Source of the DNA: Flavobacterium aeripolare
GTDB taxonomy: Bacteria; Bacteroidota; Bacteroidia; Flavobacteriales; Flavobacteriaceae
Length of the DNA stretch: 64,000 nt
NCBI RefSeq assembly: GCF_013294025.1
Contig: NZ_JABSNL010000012.1
Coordinates: forward strand, 62,001 to 126,000
Direction: 5' to 3'
Below the pieces are notes generated by a model that was given only the letters and a program-made list of their open reading frames with translations, did not search any database and was not told the origin of the DNA. Numbering within the stretch: position 1 is the first letter of the stretch; every line of letters begins with the position of its first letter. A program made the position numbers and the translations under genes. Shown piece after piece: positions 8,731 to 16,650 of the stretch.

Positions 8731-9313
8731 TCAAAACCCTTTCTGATGCTCAGAAAGGGTTTTTTGATTTTAACACGAAATTGTTTTGATCTATTTGCGA
8801 ATTTTAATTGTCGGATATCAAAAACAAGTAGAATATTGTTCAATTTGATTTTGGTCACATCGAGCGGAGTCGAGATGTAATAGTGGTTCTCGACTCCGCT
8901 CAAACTGACAATAGGGCTGTTTTTATTTAAGATTGGTAAAATTCGCTTAGCTAGTCTTTGTGAAGGTTGCTTATTTCAGTATAATTCAAAACCCTTTCTG
9001 ATGCTCAGAAAGGTTTTTTTGATTTTAACACGAAGTTATTTTGATCTATTTGCGAATTTTGATCGTCGAATATCAAAAAACAAGTAGAATATTGTCCAAC
9101 TTAATTTTTGTCACATCGAGCGGAGTCGAGATGCAATAGTGGTTCTCGACTCCGCTCGAACTGACAATTGGACTGTTTTGTAATTAGGATTGGTAAAATT
9201 CGCTTAGCTAGTCTTTGTGAAGGTTTCTTAATTCAGTATAATTCAAAACCCTTTCTGATGCTCACAAGGTTTTTTTGTTTTATAACTAGGAGGTTATTTT
9301 GATCTATTTGTGA
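8731..9313 (+). repeat. Tandem ~256-bp repeat, two full copies and a remnant
   Basis: Unit 1 is 8731-8985 (255 bp), unit 2 is 8986-9242 (257 bp), and a third copy degenerates after about 70 bp. Each unit starts with a terminator-like hairpin (AACCCTTTCTG / CAGAAAGGGTT). Each also contains an inverted repeat of GAGCGGAGTCGAGA with TCTCGACTCCGCTC (8862-8875/8888-8901 and 9117-9131/9144-9158) and ends with a conserved TTCGCTTAGCTAGTC segment. The hairpin stems stay paired although single bases differ between units. This fills most of the 690-bp gene-free gap between tdk and the toxin-antitoxin pair. Short frames inside it are not genes. Confidence 0.85.
8733..8766 (+). terminator. Terminator hairpin after tdk
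   Basis: AAAACCCTTTCTG (8733-8745) pairs perfectly with CAGAAAGGGTTTT, followed by further T residues, 4 bp after the tdk stop. It is also the first element of the tandem repeat unit and reappears at 8988 and, decayed, at 9245. Confidence 0.75.
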
Positions 9314-9388
9314 TTTACTCCAAAGTCAATTTGAATCCCTAAATGATTATATCTCACTTTTAGAAGCACTTACATCTTAAGGTGATTT

Positions 9389-9404
9389 TAATTTTGTAAC
9401 TTTG
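9389..9404 (+). promoter_or_regulatory. Two abutting -7 elements before the toxin-antitoxin operon
   Basis: TAATTTTG (9389-9396) and TAACTTTG (9397-9404) both fit TAnnTTTG and sit 18-25 bp before the antitoxin ATG. Overlapping promoter elements would suit tight autoregulation, which is an inference. Confidence 0.45.
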
Positions 9405-9421
9405 ATTTAAAATTAATTGGA

Positions 9422-9664
9422 ATGGATTTACAAAGTCGAAAAATATCGTTTGTTCAGGAATTTCTTTCTATTGAAAGTGAGGAGCTTATTTCTCGATTTG
9501 AAAACTTGCTGAAAAATAAAAATACTGCTTTTAAATATACAGAACTAAATTCGATGACTATTTCAGAATTAAATAGAAGGATAGATCTATCAGAAGAAGA
9601 TTCCAATAAGGGAAAGCTGACTGAGATGGAGGACTTTTTGGATGAAATAGAAAAATGGAATTAA
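9422..9664 (+). CDS. Putative antitoxin of a RelE/ParE-type module
   Basis: 80 residues, strongly acidic at the C-terminus (SEEDSNKGKLTEMEDFLDEIEKW), with an N-terminal helix and a short beta segment. Size, position and the 10-bp overlap with the downstream RelE/ParE-type gene identify it as the antitoxin by context. It has no clear ribbon-helix-helix or Xre domain, so its DNA-binding class is not evident. Antitoxins of this layout are common in flavobacteria. Confidence 0.65.
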   Translation: MDLQSRKISFVQEFLSIESEELISRFENLLKNKNTAFKYTELNSMTISELNRRIDLSEEDSNKGKLTEMEDFLDEIEKWN

Positions 9665-9972
9665 AAGTTTATTGGACAGACTTTGCTAAAATAGAACTTC
9701 AGCTCATTTATGAATTTCTTAAAACTAATGCTACTATACTCGTTGCAAAAAATACAATTAATGATATAACTAACGAAGTCAAATTACTCAGCAATCATCC
9801 TTATTTAGGCAAGGTTGAGGATTTACTGTTAGATAGATCTAGAGTGTTCAGGGTTTTAATTAGTAAGGATTATAAAGTTATTTATTGGATCAACACAAAT
9901 AAAAATCAAATAGAAATTTGGGATGTGTTCAATTGCAAACAAAACCCCGTTAAAATAAAAAGGACCAAATAA
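9655..9972 (+). CDS. RelE/ParE superfamily toxin
   Basis: 105 residues with the fold order of ParE/RelE toxins: strand (LKVYWTDFA), two helices (IELQLIYEFLKTNAT; AKNTINDITNEVKLL), NHPYLGK, then the beta sheet with RVFRVLISKDYKVIYWI and IEIWDVFNCKQNP. ParE poisons gyrase and RelE cuts mRNA; this sequence does not clearly favour either. It overlaps the antitoxin by 10 bp and ends in a terminator whose stem begins inside the last codons. Confidence 0.8.
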   Translation: MELKVYWTDFAKIELQLIYEFLKTNATILVAKNTINDITNEVKLLSNHPYLGKVEDLLLDRSRVFRVLISKDYKVIYWINTNKNQIEIWDVFNCKQNPVKIKRTK

Positions 9973-9997
9973 TATAATTTATTTAGTCCTTTTTTTG
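9957..9997 (+). terminator. Terminator of the toxin-antitoxin operon
   Basis: AAAAAGGAC (9957-9965) pairs with GTCCTTTTT (9986-9994), with further A/T pairing inside. It may also serve rpoN from the other side. Confidence 0.65.
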
Positions 9998-10019
9998 TGT
10001 TCAATAAAAATCGTCATTC

Positions 10020-11483
10020 TTAAATCTTCTTCCTCATTCTAGCTACTGGAATATCGAGTTGTTCTCTATATTTAGCAATGGTTCTTCTAGCAATAGGATA
10101 TCCTTTTTCCTTTAATAATTCAGCTAGCTGATCATCTGGATGAGGTTTTTTCTTGTCTTCTTCTTCGATTATATTTTGCAATATCTTCTTGATTTCGAGT
10201 GTAGAAACATCTTCACCTTGATCGTTCTTCATCGCTTCAGAGAAAAATTCCTTGATTAATTTGGTTCCGTAAGGTGTTTCTACATACTTACTGTTAGCAA
10301 CCCTAGAAATAGTCGAAATATCTAATCCTACCATATCTGCAATGTCTTTTAAGATCATTGGTTTTAATTTGGTTTCGTCTCCTTCTAGAAAATACTCTTC
10401 TTGATAATGCATGATGGCATTCATGGTAACAAACAACGTCTCTTGACGCTGGCGTATCGCATCAATAAACCACTTAGCCGAGTCTAATTTTTGCTTGATA
10501 AACTGTACGGCATCTTTTTGCGCTCCAGATTTATCTGTAGATTCTTTATAGGTTTGCATCATTTCTTGATAGTCTTTTGAGACGTGCAAGCTTGGTGCAT
10601 TTCTTCCGTTTAGGGTAAGTTCTAGTTCTCCTTCTACTATTCGAATAGCAAAATCAGGGACTACATTTTCGGTAACTTTATTGTTTCCAGTAAAGGCGCC
10701 ACCAGGCTTAGGATTCAAGCGTTCGATTTCGTTGATTGCTTTCTTCAATTGCTCGTTAGAGACACCGTATTTCTGTAATAATTTCTCGTAATGCTTTTTT
10801 GTGAAGGCATCAAATTGGTTTTCGATAATATCAGTAGCCAAGTCGATATATTCTGATGGTGTTTTATGCTTTAATTGCAATAGCAAACATTCCTGCAAGT
10901 CGCGAGCACCTACACCTGATGGTTCGAGTTCGTGAATGACATGCAGCATTCTTTCGACCATTTCCTCATCAGTATAGATTGCTTGTGTAAAAGCCATGTC
11001 ATCAACAATATCAGGAATACTACGACGTATGTAGCCCATGTCGTCAATACTTCCAACCAAGAATTCTGCAATTTCTCGCTCCTGGTCATCGATGATAAAC
11101 GTATTCAATTGATTGATTAAATCTTGATGAAAACTAATAGGCGAAGCTAGCGGTGACTCGCGTTCTTCATCATCATCACTGTAATTATTAGCTTGTGTTT
11201 TATAATCTGGAGAATCATCATCACTTAAATACTCGTCGATATTGATGTCATCAGCTTCAATTCTCTCTGAATCTGTGTCTTCATAATCGTCATAATCGTC
11301 GTTTTCAAAATCATCATTCTCATAATCATCTTCTTTCCCGGTTTCTAGAGCTGGGTTTTCGTTCATTTCTTCCAGTAAACGTTGCTCAAAAGCTTGCGTA
11401 GGCAATTGAATTAACTTCATCAGCTGGATTTGCTGTGGAGATAATTTCTGTGATAATTTTAAATTTAAGAATTGCTTTAGCAT
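10020..11483 (-). CDS. rpoN: RNA polymerase sigma-54 factor
   Basis: 487 residues. The Gln/Leu-rich region I (LKLSQKLSPQQIQLMKLIQLP) begins near residue 8 and is followed by an acidic region II with DDY/DEN repeats, a core-binding domain, an HTH region and the C-terminal RpoN box ARRTIAKYR (465-473). Sigma-54 directs polymerase to -24/-12 promoters and needs AAA+ activators; none is encoded nearby. It lies downstream of asnS on the same strand but is separated from it by a 20-bp perfect inverted repeat. Confidence 0.95.
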   Translation of the reverse strand: MLKQFLNLKLSQKLSPQQIQLMKLIQLPTQAFEQRLLEEMNENPALETGKEDDYENDDFENDDYDDYEDTDSERIEADDINIDEYLSDDDSPDYKTQANNYSDDDEERESPLASPISFHQDLINQLNTFIIDDQEREIAEFLVGSIDDMGYIRRSIPDIVDDMAFTQAIYTDEEMVERMLHVIHELEPSGVGARDLQECLLLQLKHKTPSEYIDLATDIIENQFDAFTKKHYEKLLQKYGVSNEQLKKAINEIERLNPKPGGAFTGNNKVTENVVPDFAIRIVEGELELTLNGRNAPSLHVSKDYQEMMQTYKESTDKSGAQKDAVQFIKQKLDSAKWFIDAIRQRQETLFVTMNAIMHYQEEYFLEGDETKLKPMILKDIADMVGLDISTISRVANSKYVETPYGTKLIKEFFSEAMKNDQGEDVSTLEIKKILQNIIEEEDKKKPHPDDQLAELLKEKGYPIARRTIAKYREQLDIPVARMRKKI

Positions 11484-11506
11484 TTATTTTTTTGTTGTTT
11501 TTGTTT

Positions 11507-11571
11507 AATGTTTCAAGTTTCAGGTTGTTGACCTCCAAACTTGAAACGTTAAACCTGAAACTTGAAACATT
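11507..11571. repeat. 20-bp perfect inverted repeat between asnS and rpoN
   Basis: AATGTTTCAAGTTTCAGGTT (11507-11526) is fully complementary to 11551-11570, with a 25-bp loop that itself contains AACTTGAAACGTT. It starts 4 bp beyond the asnS stop. T residues follow the right arm only on the plus strand, so terminator activity for the minus-strand asnS is uncertain. It may be a mobile or REP-like palindrome. Confidence 0.7.
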
Positions 11572-11574
11572 TTT

Positions 11575-13011
11575 TTAAAACTCCGCATTCATTGGCGTTC
11601 TTGGAAAAGGAATTACGTCACGTATGTTTGTCATTCCAGTTACAAAAAGTACCAATCTCTCAAATCCTAGTCCGAAACCAGAGTGAACCGCTGATCCAAA
11701 TCTACGGGTGTCTAAATACCACCACAATTCTTCTTCGTCAATTCCTAAGGCTTTCATTTTTTCGACCAAAACATCAAAACGTTCCTCTCTTTGGGAACCA
11801 CCTACAATTTCTCCAATTCCAGGGAATAAGATATCCATTGCACGAACTGTTTTTCCGTCTTCGTTCAAGCGCATGTAAAACGCTTTGATATTTGCTGGGT
11901 AATCAAACAAGATTACCGGACATTTAAAGTGTTTTTCCACCAAGTAACGCTCGTGTTCTGATTGTAAGTCAGCTCCCCATTCGTTAATGATGTAGTTGAA
12001 TTTTTTCTTTTTATTTGGTGTACAATCTCTCAAAATGTCAATTGCCTCTGTGTATGAAACACGTTTAAAGTTGTTGTCTAAAACAAAATTCAATTTGTCA
12101 AGCAAAGCCATTTCGCTTCTCTCTGCTTGTGGTTTTGACTTTTCTTCGTCTAACAAACGACCTTCTAAGAATTTTAAATCCTCAGGACATTTCTCAAGCG
12201 TATATTTTATCACGTACTGAATAAAATCTTCAGCAAGATCCATATTATCATTCAAATCATTAAAAGCAACCTCTGGCTCAATCATCCAGAATTCTGCCAG
12301 ATGACGCGAAGTATTTGAGTTTTCTGCTCTAAACGTAGGTCCGAAAGTATAAATCTGTCCCAAAGCCATCGCAAAAGTCTCTCCTTCTAGTTGTCCTGAA
12401 ACCGTTAAGTTCGTTTCCTTACCAAAGAAATCTTCTTTATAATCTACTTTTCCATCTTCTTTTCTAGGTGTCCCGTCAAATGGTAAAGCCGTAACTTTAA
12501 ACATTTCACCAGCACCCTCAGCGTCAGATCCCGTGATGATAGGTGTGTTTACATACACAAAACCTTTCTCTTGAAAATAACTATGCACCGCGTAAGATAG
12601 TACTGAACGCACACGCATAATTGCTCCAAACATATTCGTACGCACACGTAAATGTGCATTTTCACGCAAGAAGTCAAGACTAGGTTTGTTCTTAGGTTGT
12701 ATCGGGAATTTCTCCGCATCCGAATCTCCAAGAATCTCTAATTGAGCCACCTGAATTTCAAATTTTTGTCCCGCACCTTTACTCTCTACAAGACTTCCAG
12801 TGACAGATATCGCAGCACCAGTAGTGATTCTCTTCAAAATCTCATCAGGAGTATTCTCAAAATCTACAACACATTGAATGTTATTAATGGTAGAACCATC
12901 GTTCAAAGCAATAAATTGATTATTTCTAAAAGTTCTCACCCATCCTTTTGCATTTACTTCTTGAAGCGTCGTGGTGCTGTTTAGTAAGTCTTTAACTTTT
13001 GTATGTCTCAT
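11575..13011 (-). CDS. asnS: Asparaginyl-tRNA synthetase
   Basis: 478 residues, standard length. An N-terminal OB-fold anticodon-binding domain (about 10-110, [15 protein letters not shown]) precedes a class IIb catalytic core. Motif 2 is [19 protein letters not shown], the core includes [24 protein letters not shown], and motif 3 is [12 protein letters not shown]. The lack of the aspartate-enzyme insertion and the NTSRHL signature place it as AsnRS. It charges tRNA-Asn with asparagine in the cytoplasm. The start is [10 protein letters not shown]. Confidence 0.95.
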   Translation of the reverse strand: MRHTKVKDLLNSTTTLQEVNAKGWVRTFRNNQFIALNDGSTINNIQCVVDFENTPDEILKRITTGAAISVTGSLVESKGAGQKFEIQVAQLEILGDSDAEKFPIQPKNKPSLDFLRENAHLRVRTNMFGAIMRVRSVLSYAVHSYFQEKGFVYVNTPIITGSDAEGAGEMFKVTALPFDGTPRKEDGKVDYKEDFFGKETNLTVSGQLEGETFAMALGQIYTFGPTFRAENSNTSRHLAEFWMIEPEVAFNDLNDNMDLAEDFIQYVIKYTLEKCPEDLKFLEGRLLDEEKSKPQAERSEMALLDKLNFVLDNNFKRVSYTEAIDILRDCTPNKKKKFNYIINEWGADLQSEHERYLVEKHFKCPVILFDYPANIKAFYMRLNEDGKTVRAMDILFPGIGEIVGGSQREERFDVLVEKMKALGIDEEELWWYLDTRRFGSAVHSGFGLGFERLVLFVTGMTNIRDVIPFPRTPMNAEF

Positions 13012-13126
13012 TTTATGTGTAGCGTTGATTTTATATTTGTCTCATGTTCTAACTGCAAATATAATTCATTTGTTTTAATTGTCATTGCAGTAAATAAGCA
13101 ATCAAGACATACAATGTTGTTTTTTT

Positions 13127-13206
13127 GGAGCTATTTCCAGCTATCCGCTCTATCTTTTACTTTTTTAAAGAAAAAACAAGAAGGATTTCCATTGCTATCG
13201 GGGCTA
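13127..13206 (+). repeat. Structured intergenic repeat, family C, copy 2
   Basis: Starts GGAGCTATTTCCAGCTATCC, has a U-rich/A-rich hairpin (ATCTTTTACTTTTTT against AAAAAACAAGAAGGAT), and ends GGATTTCCATTGCTATCGG followed by GGCTA. The flanks match copy 1 while the hairpin sequence differs but still pairs. Confidence 0.65.
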
Positions 13207-13283
13207 GGCAGTAGTGGAATTATGAGTTTCTAAGAATAATCAAATCTGATAATTATTACTCAATAAGTAATAAGTAGCTCCGC

Positions 13284-13587
13284 ACAGTTTGTCACGCTGA
13301 AAGCGTCTCAAGAAAGTAACGTAATGCTGCAGAGACGCTTTTAGCGAGACAAGATTGAGTTTGATAAATGGGTCAACTACTTATAAGTATTACACTAGAT
13401 ACAGTTTGTCACGCTGAAAGCGTCTCATGAAAGTAGTGCAAAGATGCAGAGACGCTTTCAGCGAGACAAGTTTGGGTTTGACAAAAGGGTAAATTAATTC
13501 TCTACAATCCTGCAAACACAGTTTGTTACGCTGAAAGCGTCTCACGAAAGTAACGCAACGATGCAGAGTCACTTTCAGCAAAACTAT
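13284..13587 (+). repeat. 117-bp tandem repeat with 70-bp palindromic core, three copies
   Basis: Cores start at 13284, 13401 and 13518, a constant period of 117 bp. Each core begins ACAGTTTGTCACGCTGAAAG and contains 20-bp arms (TGTCACGCTGAAAGCGTCTC against GAGACGCTTTCAGCGAGACA, one mismatch). Each arm also contains a smaller CGCT-gaaa-GCG hairpin. The 47-bp linkers are related to each other, so whole units were duplicated; copy 3 has a decayed right arm. It fills the 625-bp gap between asnS and the methylase together with family C copy 2. I see no gene in the gap. Confidence 0.88.
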
Positions 13588-13601
13588 TCAAACTAATAAA
13601 C

Positions 13602-13632
13602 TTGACAAACTAGCCAACAGTTTGTATTTTTG
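13602..13632 (+). promoter_or_regulatory. Promoter of the trmH-like gene (TTG-N20-TATTTTTG)
   Basis: TTG at 13602-13604, a 20-bp spacer, and TATTTTTG at 13625-13632 match the Bacteroidota promoter consensus at both elements. The ATG at 13637 begins 5 bp after the -7 element, so the transcript would be leaderless or nearly so. Confidence 0.65.
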
Positions 13633-13636
13633 CGGT

Positions 13637-14095
13637 ATGAATGATAATTTTATAACCGAGTATTTCGGGATAGGCATACAAAACGGAAAAACTCCTGAAA
13701 ATTTGGGGGTGCTATGGCGCACGGCTCAAAACTTAGGTGCTAGCTATATTTTTACGATTGGGAACCGCTATGCGAAGCAGTCTAGTGATACACACAATGC
13801 GGTAAAATCCATTCCGTATTTTCATTATGATACCTTTGAAGATTTCTATAAAAATCTGCCCAAAGGTGCTCGTTTAGTAGGGGTAGAGCTTGATGATACA
13901 GCGGTAAATTTAGAAACCTTTGAACATCCGCGACGTTGTGTCTATCTTTTAGGTGCTGAGGATAACGGACTTTCGAAAAAAGCGATCGAAAAATGCCATT
14001 ATTTGGTTAAATTTAAGTCTGAGAAAAGCTTGAATGTTTCTGTTGCAGGAAGTATTGTGCTCTACGATCGCGGACTCAATAAACCTAGATCTTAA
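13637..14095 (+). CDS. TrmH/SpoU-family RNA methyltransferase
   Basis: 152 residues of the SPOUT class. N-terminal IGIQNGKTPENLGVLWRTA carries the motif 1 Asn/Arg; motif 2 is YLLGAEDNGLS and motif 3 is LNVSVAGSIVLYD, which together form the SAM-binding trefoil knot. It probably 2'-O-methylates a ribose in tRNA or rRNA; the target cannot be assigned. I chose ATG 13637 over the upstream TTG (13622), because that TTG overlaps the promoter region. The C-terminus is short, without the extra RNA-binding domain of larger TrmH enzymes. Confidence 0.85.
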   Translation: MNDNFITEYFGIGIQNGKTPENLGVLWRTAQNLGASYIFTIGNRYAKQSSDTHNAVKSIPYFHYDTFEDFYKNLPKGARLVGVELDDTAVNLETFEHPRRCVYLLGAEDNGLSKKAIEKCHYLVKFKSEKSLNVSVAGSIVLYDRGLNKPRS

Positions 14096-14126
14096 ATATA
14101 AATTAGGTTTTCAATATGTGCTAGCC

Positions 14127-14906
14127 ATGAAAAAACAATTGTATACGTTGACCTTATTACTTGCTTTTGGCTCTTGCATGGCGCAAACTAAATTTTGGAA
14201 ACCGGCTGTAAATCCTTCCGAAGTTCAAAAAACGTATTTGGGTTGGAACAACTATCAAAAATCGCACATCATGCTTTCAACTGATTTTGTGGCCTTAGAT
14301 GCAAAATCAAACCCAATTACTAAAGCAGCTTTTCTACAGGAATTAACCAGCGGAAACTATATCCCCGTTGCTTTAGAATCTGACAAGGCAGCATTGTATT
14401 ACCAGCTTTTTAAAATTGAACCTACATCAGATACGAGTATAAAGGCTTCGATTGCTGAAACGGCATTCAATGAAATTCAAAACTATAAAAAAGAAGGCGA
14501 ACCATTTCCTGCATTTTCATTCCATGATTTAGAGGGTAATTTAATTACTAATGAAACTCTAAAAGGGAAGATTGTTGTTATAAAATGTTGGTACATTCAT
14601 TGTGCAGCCTGTCTCAAAGAATTTCCAGAAGTCAATCAATTAGTAGCTAACTATAAAGATAGAACGGACATTTTTTTTATAAGTTTAGCCGAAGATACCC
14701 CCGAACAGTTAGCGCCATTTTTAGTTAGAAAACCACTCTCATATGCTGTTGTTCCTGATATGAAAACCTATATGAATTTGACACTGCAACTCAATGCATT
14801 CCCCACCCATTATATTATTAATAAGGAAGGAATTATTGTCAAAGTACTTTCTGACAGTCATAGTTTAGAAGTGGCTCTTAAAAAAGAGAGTTTAATAGAG
14901 AAATAA
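14127..14906 (+). CDS. TlpA-like thioredoxin-fold secreted protein
   Basis: 259 residues with an N-terminal signal peptide (KKQLYTLTLLLAFGSCMAQ) and a Bacteroidota-typical cleavage before Q. The region up to residue ~110 is unassigned. The C-terminal AhpC/TSA-thioredoxin domain has the redox motif C-A-A-C in WYIHCAACLKEF and a cis-Pro region near NAFPTHYIIN. It is likely a periplasmic or membrane-linked thiol-disulfide oxidoreductase. The frame is open further upstream inside the methylase gene, but ATG 14127 gives the signal peptide directly. Confidence 0.78.
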   Translation: MKKQLYTLTLLLAFGSCMAQTKFWKPAVNPSEVQKTYLGWNNYQKSHIMLSTDFVALDAKSNPITKAAFLQELTSGNYIPVALESDKAALYYQLFKIEPTSDTSIKASIAETAFNEIQNYKKEGEPFPAFSFHDLEGNLITNETLKGKIVVIKCWYIHCAACLKEFPEVNQLVANYKDRTDIFFISLAEDTPEQLAPFLVRKPLSYAVVPDMKTYMNLTLQLNAFPTHYIINKEGIIVKVLSDSHSLEVALKKESLIEK

Positions 14907-15068
14907 CGTAGTTAAAAACTTATTATTTAAAATAATAGCTTTTCTTTGAATAGTAATTTTAATAGGTAGCTTATAATTATGATGAAGCTTTTGCAAAATC
15001 ATTTATAGTTCGTAATTATCTTTATGAAATAAGTCAAATTAGTATAATCAATTCAAAAAAATAAAAAA

Positions 15069-16535
15069 ATGAGAAAAGCGATTTTTGCAGCCGTAGCTGT
15101 ATTAATTAGTTTGAGTGCGTTTGCACAAAAACTTAAAGTAGAGGATGGCGAAATAAAACTTGACGACAAAACGGTGGCGTTAATTGAGGGTAAGAAACCG
15201 CTATTTAAAATCTCCACTCTTGATAAGAGCTATACAGTAGATGTTGAGTTGAAATATCTAGCAGATTCTGGTTTTGGTAAGAGATGGATGGTTGTAAAGA
15301 GTGTAGCATCGGGTAAAACAAATGAAGTAGATTACAAGAAATTTAGTCCTCAAAATCAGGAGAAAAGTGCTGTTCAAGCTTTTTTAGATCAAAATTTTCT
15401 AACAGTAGCGGGTTTGGATGCTGCAGTAATAGAAACTTATATCAATGGAGAATCAACGGGTGTTTCTAAAAAAATCATGAATGAGCAGGACGAAATTGCT
15501 AAAGAAAAAGCATACTTGGATAGTTTTCAAGTAAATATTGATGATGCAGGTACGATCTATAGTTTAATCGCTAAAAATGCTGATCCTAAAGATAAAAGAA
15601 TTGGTTATGTGAAAATGGTTTCACCATCACCTAATGGAGAATTATCGTATGAAATTAGAGATTTAGATAATTTTTTAGTTGCAATCTGGTATGCAAAAAA
15701 TGGGAGCCAGCCAGGTTATAATCAAACTTTTAGTGAAGAAGTAGTAACCTTTGATAAAAAAGTTATACCTGCAAAGTTTGATAGGAGCGGGAACCCAATA
15801 GGGTATAAAATGAGCAAAGACAAGACGCCAATTAATATTGTAAAAGCACTAGTAACTAATGGTTATGTTTTACAGCATCAGGGCGCTGCGAAGATCCAGG
15901 AAATGACTGAAGAGAGAGTCGTAGCCTATGAAAATAAAATTACCGATGAAAGAAACGCATCAAAAAACATTTACGAGAAAAATGGTTATGTTATTGATGA
16001 AAAAGGAGAGAAAAGAAAAGGGCCAATTACAGCTGAATTTGAAGGGATAAAAGCAGAAACATCGAGCGGAATTGCAGACATGACTGCGTATGGTAAAACA
16101 GTGATTTTAAAGTACACCAATGAAAAAGGACGCAACAAACTTGAGGTGTTTAAGTCTAAGAATAATATCCGTTTTTGTATCGATAATGATGGGAAAGAAG
16201 AATGTTATTTAGGGTTAAAAACGATAGGGAATACCATGGCAGCTGCTGGAAGTATTAATTCACTAAGTTTAGATTTCTCTAGCTTTTATAAAGTATTATT
16301 TGAAAATGAAGGTTATATGGTCTTAGTTGATCCACTAGAACCTTCAGATTTTATTATAAAAATACCTTCGCAAGAGAAAGGACTGTATACTAACAAATCT
16401 AGTGCAGATAAATTGAAAAAGAATGCTACTTCCTATTTAGAATGTGATTCATTTGTTTTCGAAAATTATGATTTTAAATCTCTTGAAGGATTAACAAAAG
16501 TAGTAGAGGATTACAAAAGTAGTTGTGCTAAATAA
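15069..16535 (+). CDS. Secreted protein of unknown function
   Basis: 488 residues starting with a clear signal peptide (MRKAIFAAVAVLISLSAFAQ, cleavage before KLKV). The mature part is mixed charge, without membrane segments or a T9SS sorting domain. A helical charged stretch lies around residues 265-300, and a C-terminal Cys pair (YLECDSF ... SSCAK) could form a disulfide. I recognise no catalytic motif. It is monocistronic, with a strong bidirectional terminator 25 bp downstream. TTG (14991) and TATCTTTA (15017-15024) upstream, 23 bp apart, are a weak promoter candidate. Confidence 0.75.
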   Translation: MRKAIFAAVAVLISLSAFAQKLKVEDGEIKLDDKTVALIEGKKPLFKISTLDKSYTVDVELKYLADSGFGKRWMVVKSVASGKTNEVDYKKFSPQNQEKSAVQAFLDQNFLTVAGLDAAVIETYINGESTGVSKKIMNEQDEIAKEKAYLDSFQVNIDDAGTIYSLIAKNADPKDKRIGYVKMVSPSPNGELSYEIRDLDNFLVAIWYAKNGSQPGYNQTFSEEVVTFDKKVIPAKFDRSGNPIGYKMSKDKTPINIVKALVTNGYVLQHQGAAKIQEMTEERVVAYENKITDERNASKNIYEKNGYVIDEKGEKRKGPITAEFEGIKAETSSGIADMTAYGKTVILKYTNEKGRNKLEVFKSKNNIRFCIDNDGKEECYLGLKTIGNTMAAAGSINSLSLDFSSFYKVLFENEGYMVLVDPLEPSDFIIKIPSQEKGLYTNKSSADKLKKNATSYLECDSFVFENYDFKSLEGLTKVVEDYKSSCAK

Positions 16536-16558
16536 TTGGTGTCACTAATATTACAATA

Positions 16559-16602
16559 AAAAAGAGGCTATTTAGAATTTGTTCTAAATAGCCTCTTTTT
16601 AC
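16559..16602. terminator. Bidirectional terminator
   Basis: AAAGAGGCTATTTAGAA (16561-16577) pairs perfectly with 16582-16598. A A-run precedes it and a T-run follows it, so it can end both the secreted-protein gene (+) and the MscS gene (-). Confidence 0.85.
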
Positions 16603-16650
16603 GTTTATAAAATAATCTACAAAATTTAATTTGTCTGTATTATTTATTAT

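Noticed and set aside
8634..8903. Short frames across the tdk end and repeat unit on both strands.
   Set aside because: They are generated by palindromic repeats and contain no independent coding signal.
13284..13587. Possible CRISPR array because of regular spacing.
   Set aside because: The repeated unit is 70 bp and internally palindromic, the linkers are related rather than unique spacers, and no cas genes are nearby.
14034..14126. Start of the TlpA-like gene inside the methylase gene.
   Set aside because: The extra 31 residues overlap another gene in a different frame, and the later ATG directly begins a signal peptide.
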